Positions 11,055 to 19,300 of a stretch of 32,500 nucleotides of DNA are shown here, piece by piece. Numbering within the stretch: position 1 is the first letter of the stretch; every line of letters begins with the position of its first letter. The notes beneath the pieces were generated by a model. It did not search any database and was not told where the DNA came from. It was given only the letters and a program-made list of their open reading frames with translations. The translations under genes were made by a program, and so were the position numbers. This DNA is from Halocaridina rubra (taxonomy: Eukaryota > Arthropoda > Malacostraca > Decapoda > Atyidae), in NCBI GenBank assembly GCA_037179515.1, contig JAXCGZ010019292.1:25001-57500 (forward strand), given 5' to 3'.

Positions 11055-11320
11055 ATTATTTGTATATGAGGTCATTTTTGTATTAAACTCGCCATAGAGT
11101 ATTTTATGAATTACCTACGTCCATGTTACATAATACAGTGTCGGATATGACTGTAATGGCGAACAATTATCTCTTGTGATATATCTCCATTCATGTCTCC
11201 ATTACGTTAATTGTATTTTCAGTACATATGACTTTTCTAACAGTCAGTTCTTAAATATTATTTTAAATATTCATATATTTTCATGAAAATAGAAAACTTC
11301 CCATTACATTTAAATCAACC
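11055..11320. other. AT-rich, nothing recognised
   Basis: Only short AT-rich frames, no splice-bounded coding signal and no repeat shared with the rest of the window. Confidence 0.5.
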
Positions 11321-11412
11321 TAGGGAGGTTAGGAGGAGCATGCAGCCTTAATTCCCCAGCTCCAACTCTTCTGTAGCCACTCCTATCCGAAAGTGGATTA
11401 ATAGTGACCCTA
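11321..11412 (+). mobile_element. SINE family B, 3' part only
   Basis: GCAGCCTTAATTCCCCAGCT, then CACTCCTATCCGAAAGTGGA and TTAATAGTGAC match the family body and tail. The tRNA-like head is missing. Confidence 0.75.
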
Positions 11413-11699
11413 TAAACCGGCAATCAAAAACAGCAGTCAAGAAATGTTAAGTATACTGAAGACAAGAAAGTAATAGCTTGTAATGTCGACAGAGACATTG
11501 TGCTATTTGTAATTTGGTGCAACATTTATCTATCTAGCTATCTACCTTGGCTGTTGCATTAGTTTTACTGGTTTTGTATTACTAATGGCGTACGATCAAC
11601 ATGAATATTTTAACAGTTTCTTATTAGAAATATATAAAATAGGGGACTATTGCTACCAAAATTTGATATATAAATTCCAAATCTCTCGGTCCTCTGTAC

Positions 11700-11866
11700 T
11701 TCGACTATTTTTTTCTGTCTGTCGTTTGCCTTTGTGTAACAATACCTCATCTCTGCCTTGTCTTTAACCTTTCTTTTTCTTCATCTCGGTGTTTTCTCGT
11801 GCCCGGGCCTTTATTGATGAGGGCAGTATTTTGCCTGTCCCGGTGTCACACTCACAAGAAAAAATG
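11700..11866 (-). mobile_element. Retroelement fragment, minus-strand copy
   Basis: The reverse complement carries GTGTGACACCGGGACAGGCA, CCCTCATCAATAAAGGCCCG, GGGCACGAG and GGCAGAGATGAGGTATTG, the same word order as 5925-6020 and 3855-3970. It is a third, diverged copy of that retroelement segment. Confidence 0.6.
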
Positions 11867-12466
11867 CTATCTTTCTTTTATATTGTTTCTTGTTTTGCAA
11901 TTGATTAGAATGTGGGCAGAGATTCTGTTTCATTATTATGCAGTAATCACAGATGAGAACTAAAAAATGACCTTCATATTCTGAAGATATTTAAGATGGA
12001 GTTCTTCTTTGCTGAGCTGATCGTTTAAATGATTAATTTTGGGATTTATCCAGCTGGAACGATATTTAAAATATATTGCTGTAGTTGATTGATTACGTCT
12101 CTTTGTATCCTTTAATTGTATATCAGTATTATTTATACATACTGTTAAGAACACTGGATACAGCCTATAAATGCATCCAAATTTTTATGTTTAATATATA
12201 AACTCTTTCTATTTCAGGGCCTCGCTTTAGCTAAAGGAATTTTTTACTTTTTCTGCTTCTACAGACAGATATGTTACTGCTGTATTTATTAAAGTTTTCT
12301 CTTCAAACCGCATGGATTACCTAATTTTAAATAGCATATTCCTATCTATTCCCGTATGAGATATCACTTAAAATGTTACATCTGATTAAGTTAGGTTGTG
12401 AGTGTTTGATTCTCCTGTTGTTGTTGTTGTTTTAGTTGTTGTTTATCTTTATATGTGTCATTATTC
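11867..12466. other. No supported gene; one weak exon-like segment
   Basis: At 12265-12353 a plus-strand frame of 29 codons lies between an acceptor (TTCTGCTTCTACAG) and a donor (GTATGAG) and would enter the WD40 exon at 16244 in phase 0. It is AT-rich, unlike the confirmed exons, so this may be chance. The rest shows nothing. Confidence 0.3.
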
Positions 12467-12605
12467 ATCCCCATTCGCTTGGGTGTGGATACAGACAGGC
12501 TAGAGTTGTAGAATTAAGGCTGGATGGCCATCCTAACGCCCCGTGATGGGCTCCTGCCCGAGATTTTTTTTTTTTTAACACTGCACCACTGTGGTCTCCT
12601 TGTAA
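12467..12605 (-). mobile_element. SINE family B, minus strand
   Basis: In reverse complement it shows the head (ACCACAGTGGTGCAGTGTT), then GGATGGCCATCCAGCCTTAA and an ending with CCCAAGCGAATGGGGATGA. A T run (A run on the element strand) interrupts the head region. Confidence 0.75.
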
Positions 12606-12964
12606 AAATTTGATTATCTTGTGGTTTGTAATCGCCGTTTCCAGAGGAGAAATATAGTTTTTTTTTTTTTTTTTTTGCTTTTTCCTTCCACCCATTTATT
12701 AAAACTACTTTAAGACTTTCATATTATCCATTCTAACTTGACCCTAAGCAAGAATATTTGGTAAACGTTTATATGCACACCCCAGTTAGAAAAAAGCCTC
12801 TTAAATAACTATAATATGAGGTTAGAGTAGATAGGTTAGTTCACTCCCCAATATAGAAACTAGTTGATAAATATATTTTGTTTTTAATTGCTTTAATTTC
12901 TATTACTGAATATTATTTTACCCATCTTGTGTTTGCGCATTAAGTTTACATTAGGAGTTAGATA

Positions 12965-13065
12965 ATTTAAACTGGATACCATTCCTAACGCCCCATTATG
13001 AACTCAAACACATGTCTATCATTTTCCGAGTTTAGTGCTCTAACCATTGCACCGACTCAGTCCTC
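12965..13065 (-). mobile_element. SINE family B, minus strand, 3'-truncated
   Basis: The reverse complement carries GGTGCAATGGTTAGAGCACT, then CGGAAAATGATAGACATGTG and GGGGCGTTAGGAATGGTATC, i.e. head and first part of the body only. Confidence 0.7.
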
Positions 13066-13163
13066 CATGTTTGTACATTGCACAATGCACAAGAAGAAAA
13101 TGCCTAAAGGAATGAATTTTAGTGTTTTGAGAGGACGTAAAAGAACTCACCCAAAGCAGTCTG

Positions 13164-13171
13164 TGACGTCA
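13164..13171. promoter_or_regulatory. CRE-like palindrome TGACGTCA
   Basis: A perfect 8-bp cAMP-response element, followed by CGCG, within a patch (13080-13250) that is less AT-rich than its surroundings and contains a 54-codon plus-strand frame starting at the ATG at 13086. An 8-mer occurs often by chance, so function is unproven. Confidence 0.25.
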
Positions 13172-13289
13172 CGCGTATACTGTAAACAAGCGAAGTATTT
13201 AGTGGAATTGTCAAGTGACTCTAAGTTTCCTACCTTGTAAACAACCAGGAAAAAACTATATATTTACTCATTATTAACTGTCAAATAAT

Positions 13290-14200
13290 CAGAGGTAATT
13301 ATCATGTAATTAAGGAAGGTATTAGTGATTGATATTAACTGAAACTAGTAGGTTAGGTTGGTTAAGTTTTCGTGGTGAAGGCATACCAATTTTTTGTACA
13401 ATTTTCGATTCTCACTAACCATTGCCAGTTGTAATGTAGTTATTAAATGTATTAGTGATTAATGTGAAATGGAACTGCAAGGTTAGGTTGGTTAAGTTTC
13501 CGTGGTGGGCATGTTAATTTTGATACCGTTTTTAAGTTTAGTGACTCGAAGTAAATTAACCATAATGATGGTGTTATTAAGGTTAGGTTGGTTGAAGTTT
13601 CATGCTGAAGGTGTAATAATTTTAATAATATTTTCAAGTTCAGTTACTACAAATATTTACTGTGTAGTTAAGATGATGTTAATGCATAATACTAAATTAT
13701 ATCAGGTTAGGTTTGGTCAGATTTTCATGTTGGTAATTACAGTTTAATTAAGATTGGTTTTAAGAGATTATTACCTCGTATAAGGTTAGGTTAGTTAAAG
13801 TCTCGTGGTGAATTCTAGCAAAATTTTTATACTTTCAGCTCATGATAACCAGATTTATATTGAGGGGGGTGTTAATGTGTATTAATTGAATTGCAAGGTT
13901 AGGCTGGTTCAGATTTTGTAGCTGTCTCACCTTTTTTGTTACTGTTTGCAGCTTTGATAACCTGAGGTTAATATAATGTAATTAAGGATGTTGTTATAGT
14001 AGATATAATGTAATTAATGATGTTATAACATTAGGTTGGTTAAGTTTTTGTAGTGAGAACGTACTGACTTTGATACGTGTTTAAATTTTATGAACTGGAG
14101 GTAATTATAATGTAATCAGAGAATGTGGTAATGATTAATATTGGATGAAATTTTAAGGTTAGGTTGGTTAAACTTTCATGGCAGAAGTCAAATTTGTTTT
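13290..14200. repeat. Degenerate repeats carrying GGTTAGGTTGGTTAAG
   Basis: The word GGTTAGGTTGGTT or a close variant occurs at 13351, 13481, 13581, 13704, 13783, 13896, 14031 and 14157, mostly 100-135 bp apart, each followed by AAGTTTTCGTGGTG-like sequence and later by TAATTATAATGTAATTA-like sequence. Spacing varies, so this is an old array with indels. Confidence 0.75.
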
Positions 14201-14237
14201 GATGCTTTATATAATGTTCAATGGCCGTTAGTGTATA

Positions 14238-14456
14238 AATTGGATGGATAAACTGGAGAAGACGCACCTCAGCACTGTCACCTGGAGAAAACACTCTTCA
14301 CAGTGGGCAACTGGAGATAGTGCATCTCATAAGTAACTAACTGGAGATAGAGCACCTTAGGTTAGGTTAGGTTATCTCTAGTTTGCCACTCATTAGGAGT
14401 GCCCTCTCGAGGTAACAGCACTGAGGTGCATCTTTTCCAGTTTATCCAATTGGATT
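14238..14456. repeat. Large imperfect foldback (inverted repeat, about 220 bp)
   Basis: The left arm starts TTGGATGGATAAACTGGAGA and continues GACGCACCTCAGCACTGTCA. The reverse complement of the right arm reads TTGGATAAACTGGAAAAGAT then GCACCTCAGTGCTGTTACCT. Arms are about 90 nt with mismatches; the centre holds CAACTGGAGATAGTGCATCT-type repeats and a (TTAGG)3 run. It could be a foldback or MITE-like element. Confidence 0.75.
14357..14374 (+). repeat. Interstitial (TTAGG)3
   Basis: Three perfect TTAGG units plus TTA, the arthropod telomere motif, at the centre of the foldback. Too short to indicate a telomere. Confidence 0.6.
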
Positions 14457-14502
14457 AAGCGGGGTGTTATATTAAAGTTAATTATTTGTGTTGAGAGTTA
14501 AG

Positions 14503-14652
14503 GGGCCATGGTTATTCTGTGGTTAGAGAGCTTGACTCAGAAAGTGCCAAACCTTTAATTGCTCCCACTACAGTGGATTAGGAATGGCGTTCAACCTTAA
14601 TCTCCAGTTCCAACCTGTGTCCACCCCCATTCGATTTGGGACAAATTGGGAT
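14503..14652 (+). mobile_element. SINE family B, near-complete copy
   Basis: Head TTCTGTGGTTAGAGAGCTTG, body ATTAGGAATGGCGTTCAACC, then CCAGTTCCAACCTGTGTCCA and a tail CCCCCATTCGATTTGGGACA. The B box region is degraded. Confidence 0.8.
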
Positions 14653-14907
14653 GCATAAAGCGGTGCATTATTAAAGTTTTATGGTACTGCAGTCCTGTTG
14701 TTAAGATAGTGAGTGTGTTTTGTACAGTATATAATAGGTTAAATAGTCTGTGTTTTAAGATAAGAAGAGGTTTTCATAAAGTGTTAGGCAGAGATGTTAG
14801 ACAAAGTCATGACATTATTTCGTATATGCATAGCTAACATTTACGTTATTTTTAATCATATTTTGCTTGATTAAGTACATTTGGTTTTAGTTCGCCCGTA
14901 ATCAAGC

Positions 14908-15187
14908 TTTTTTTTTTTTTTTACAGGCGAGTAAGAAATTCATGACTCTACGTCCAAATATCTGATGGTGCGTCTCGGTGACTTTTCCTCGCTGTTGTGT
15001 ATTTGGTGATGATAATATCGACTTCCATAAGTGTGGTAGGATGCAGGAGGTGGGCTCCACGAAATTCCTGCTGCAAAAGAGTAACACTCCTTCTTGTATT
15101 GCTTTCAGTCCAAAGGTAACTGGATCCTTCAGTTAGTAGTGTATTTATGCCCTCATCAGCATTCCTCTGTTTAGTACTCAGTTCCTT
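14908..15187 (-). pseudogene. Orphan open frame with A-rich end, repeat-derived
   Basis: On the minus strand a frame is open for 79 codons (15187 down to the TAG at 14950-14948) without an early ATG; the first Met is residue 49. It contains ELSTKQRNADEGINTLL, then EGSSYLWTESNTRRS and LMEVDIIITKYTTARK. About 25 nt after the stop an A15 run (14922-14908) follows, as in a retrocopied transcript. The N-terminal half overlaps the 155-bp repeat cluster, where a related frame recurs. An acceptor-like TTTTGCAG lies inside at about 15072. I recognise no family. It may be a retroposed gene fragment or an open frame in a repeat. Confidence 0.35.
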
Positions 15188-15650
15188 TTAGTTTAAATAT
15201 AACTACATATTTAATTTTTATGACAGAAAAGCCATTAACAAGTTTTTAAATTCAAACTTTTTGTTCAACTACACATTTCTGCCATTCACTATAAAGAGAT
15301 GTTTGTTCGAACGGGTATTGAGGACTAAAGAAAGGGATGCTGAGCACACTCATAAGCTATTGATTGGAGATCATTTGAACCTTCAGTCACCATCCCTTGC
15401 TTTAGTTCCCTATTGCTATTCATCCGAACACTTTTGTCGTTCCCTATAAAAATGGCTTTGAGTTGAACAGGAATTGAGAACTAAGGAAAGTTTTCAGTCC
15501 AAAGGTAATTTGAACCATCAAGCAATAGATTATGTGTGCGCTCAGATTCCCTTTCTATGGTTCTCAATTTTTGTTCAACCGAAACCTTTTGCCATTACCT
15601 ATGCAGTAGCTTTTGGTTGAGTTTAAATAGACACCTAAAGATAGACACAA
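15100..15650. repeat. 155-bp repeat cluster with inverted internal modules
   Basis: A spacer word recurs at exactly 155 bp: GCCATTCACTATAAA at 15281, GTCGTTCCCTATAAA at 15436, GCCATTACCTATGCA at 15591. Between spacers lie modules of about 120 bp ended by inverted repeats of the type GTTGAACAGGAATTGAGAAC. The module at 15303-15430 is in the opposite orientation to the modules at about 15100-15190 and 15464-15580, while the spacers keep one orientation. Confidence 0.7.
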
Positions 15651-16243
15651 ATTCTTGATTGATTTTTATGATAGGATTAAAGCAAAATTATCGTTATAGA
15701 AACCATAAAAGCAGTAGTGTAGTTATTTACCTGTAGTTTGCACTGGACAAGTTAATGGTAGCGATGAGCAATAAATTTTCGGTGGTGTTTGGCAGGCTGA
15801 TGTTTATGAATTGTGCTCATAATATGCTTTAATAATTTTATAACAGTGTTAATGATATAATATAGATAGATAGAATAAAAGTGACTGTTATCTCAATTTG
15901 TAGTAAGAATTCGAGTGGAGATTAATACTGACACTTAAAAGCGACAAACAACAACAACGTAAATAGGTGCTGTATACTTTTATTTGTAACTTTCCCTAGA
16001 TTTTGCTATATTTTCTTTTATGATTGAAGACAAAATCACTTGTGTTTCAAGTAGGAAATTTACTGGTTTAGTTACCATTGTATAGCTTGGCTGTAGATAA
16101 TGAAGTTTAGAATACTCATATGCATATATTTAGAAATTTTGCAAAATTATTGAAAACTAGTATTAGCTTGAACATATACAACAATTCTTGCTCTTCCTCT
16201 ATCTGCAATTCCTGTTATTACTGCAGGTATTTTACCATTTCAG
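15651..16243. other. No gene seen; probable intron of the WD40 gene
   Basis: AT-rich sequence without a supported exon. It leads into tandem acceptor candidates at 16225-16226 (TACTGCAG) and 16242-16243 (ACCATTTCAG). Confidence 0.5.
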
Positions 16244-16393
16244 GATCGCTTCACTTTTGCATTTGGTGGAACTGACGGAGAGATAGCGATACTAAGTGCC
16301 CTGAGGGGAGAGTCTGTTCGAACGGTTCAGTTAAATTCTCTAAGTTTAGCTCGCGCTCTTAATTCCTTGACTTTTTCACCTGATGGCACCAAA
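16244..16393 (+). CDS. WD40 gene, first recognised exon (150 nt)
   Basis: Fifty codons, from DRFTFAFGG to NSLTFSPDGTK, in phase 0 to the donor AAA|GTAAGT. It covers the first visible WD-like blade and the start of the second. The acceptor is ACCATTTCAG; another AG 17 nt upstream (CTGCAG, ending 16226) would add ILPFQ in the same frame if the incoming intron were phase 1. Confidence 0.85.
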
Positions 16394-19300
16394 GTAAGTA
16401 ATATATTACTAATACAGTATTTATTTTTCAGTTATCATAGATTGTGGTAATGTAGTGGTAAGAGCGCTCGACTGGGGAAGTGGAAAACCCATGTTCGAAC
16501 CCACCATAAGATACATTCTGTTTCTCCTATTGTTTTTATACTTTTTGAAAGCTTTTTTTTTTTTTTCAGTGCCATTCCTTATGCAGTACATTGTTTACTT
16601 AGGCATGTTTGAGGTAGTCTCTTCACCCTTTTTTATGTATGTACAGTACAGTACCTTATTTTGGCCCAAACTTTTTTTCCAGTAGTTATTCAATCTTCTA
16701 AGTGATAATCTCATGTGAAGTTTAATTGAGCAAGCCATTTTGGGTATTGGAAATTAGGAAAAGGTAGTAGCATCCTTTTTCTGATAACCTATGTCAGATA
16801 AAATGCTCTGTGAGAATTATTATTATACATACACACATAAGTGTGTTTATATGTAACAGTTTGTATGTGCGTGTGCGTTTACCACAAAATCTCTCGTTCA
16901 ATACAGGTCCTTACCATACTTCTTGTGATAATCCCTGTCAAATTAATATATTCGGTGAGCATACTAATGCTTCACGGATATAAATATGTATACATATTTG
17001 ATAGATTGTACGTGTATGCATTCTAACCACAATGTCTTTCGTTCATATACAGGTCCTCACCACCGCAGTGTCCCGAAAAGTCAGCGTCATCGATGTTGAA
17101 AGAGGGGATCCTGTTCTTACGTACGACAGTTGCGCCAGCCCTGGTGAGGGACGTCAGCCCCTAGTTATGCATCCCGACATTGCTTATTTAGCAGCCTGTG
17201 CCACTGTTAATGCAAGAGGCATTACACTCATTGATATTCGCATGCCACTGCCGTTAGACTTCATTTTTGACGTAAGTTTGCTTTTGATGTAAATTCATGT
17301 TTGACGTAAGTTCAGATGGGAACTTTATCGTGGAGTATATTTAATTCCTTTCCTTTTTCTTTTCTTATTACATTTTTTGTGTCACTATTATTTCCCATAA
17401 TTGGTGTTGGACTGACAAGTTGGAGCTTGAATACTAAGGCTGGATGCCCTTCCAAATGCCCCCTGGCTGGCTCGATTGAGGATCAGTCACTTCCAGAGTT
17501 GAGCACTATCCACTGCACTACCCCAGCTGCCATTTATAATTCATTTCATTGTTCTTTTTTTATTCTGGTGTATCTTTGATTCTTTATGAAGAAGAGAATT
17601 TCTCCTTGTAAATAAAATGAGTTCATCACGGTCTCTAAACTCATACAGTGTTTGGAGTGCCAAACTGGCCTTTAGTCTTTTTTATTGTACATTAACTTGG
17701 GCAGTTAGCTAGGAGGGGTCGGTGATTTCCTATAGATCTACCTAATTATTCAACCATTGCCTTGAGATCACTGGATCCCTGTGATTGGAGAGCAGTATAT
17801 ATGGTAGGTATATAGTCTTCCACTTGTGCTATTAACCCTTGCCTCTCCTTCATTAGAGAGCTTTGACCTTTAACATAAGGCCGTTGGCTGGTGATCGATC
17901 ATTCTAGTTCAGTATGTAAACTATGGGACAGGATAGTATTAAATCATGTAAGTAGGGAACATGTGTCCAGCATTAATAGGATAATATGGGTGGAACTGAT
18001 AGTAAAATATAGAGAAATCGGGGTACTAACACCAGTAACTGTTATCCCATTCTGACAGTCCAAAATAATAGATATACATATTGAGATTTGAAATTCCTTA
18101 TAGGACTAGGCCCTAGTGGTAACTATCTAGTTTAGGGGATCATGTGGCTTAGTAATGTATTACTCTGTTGCTAAAATACTGTACTTGACTCGGGAATTGC
18201 AAAAATACTTGACTCGGGAGTTGACAGACCCACGATGGGGCATTAGGAAGAGCGACCAACCTTAATTTTCTAGCCATACTCTGTGTGTACCCTCATATTG
18301 GGGAACAATAGTGACATATAAGCACAATATAGAAGCTCCCAACTTATGAACGAATTACGTTCCGAACAACCGTTTGTATCCTGAATTGTTCGTAAGTTGT
18401 TAGTTTGTATGTACAGTACTCTATTGATAAAGTTGTGTTGGAACATAATACATTTGTTTTCTTATCCTAAAGACACATGATGCAAGTTTGAACGTTTTTT
18501 GAAACATTGGAACCATTAATAACTTGCTGCATGATAATAGTAAACTGCATAGGCATTGCGCTTTTCACATGTATCTAACTCCGGATGCTCATATGTAAGT
18601 CGAGAAGCTTACATATGAGGAGCGTCTGTACACACTGTTGTTGTGAAAGAGTATATGTAATGATGATTGTATAAATTGGATTTATTTTGGAACTTGCAGA
18701 AGTGTTTATTTTCACTCTCACTTTTGAGCAGCCTACACCAGAGCCATCCGATCAGTACCTTGACTTGCTCAACAAACAAGAACAACAACAGCTGTAGCAA
18801 CTCCATGCTCCTATAGTCACTCTCCATGTCACACAGGCTCTACAACTGTGGCATTCTCTATCCTCTAGCACTAGGAATATCCCATTTAGCATTCCACTAC
18901 CATGCTTAGAGAAAACAAGGATCGAAGCTCCTGCTGCAGTCATGTGGACCCAGTGATCCCAGACATTGTCTGAATAATTAGGTAGATCTTTAGGAAATTA
19001 ATTGCCCAATTTAATCGGTAATGACATGAAGGCAGGTACTTTCCCCTTCACCTGTATTAATATATTTTATATTTTTCCACATTGCAGATTCACGAAGACT
19101 GTATTAACGACATCTGCTTCATGGATGGTTCGTGGCCCTGGGGCTCTGGCAACATGGTCCTCGTGTCTGGATCATCCTTGGGACAGATGAAAGTTCACGG
19201 CTTGGACGGACGTCCAGTCTACTCGTTCACCGTCCCGTCGCCTCTAACTTGTATGGCACCCTCGCCTGAGGCATACAACAAAACCATTTCTCAGGGATAC

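Noticed and set aside
13086..13240. First exon with CRE promoter
   Set aside because: The small frame (starting MHKKKMPKGMNFS) adjoins a SINE copy, has no donor that leads to a known exon, and the CRE lies inside it and not upstream.
14357..14374. Chromosome end or telomere
   Set aside because: Only three TTAGG units in the centre of an inverted repeat.
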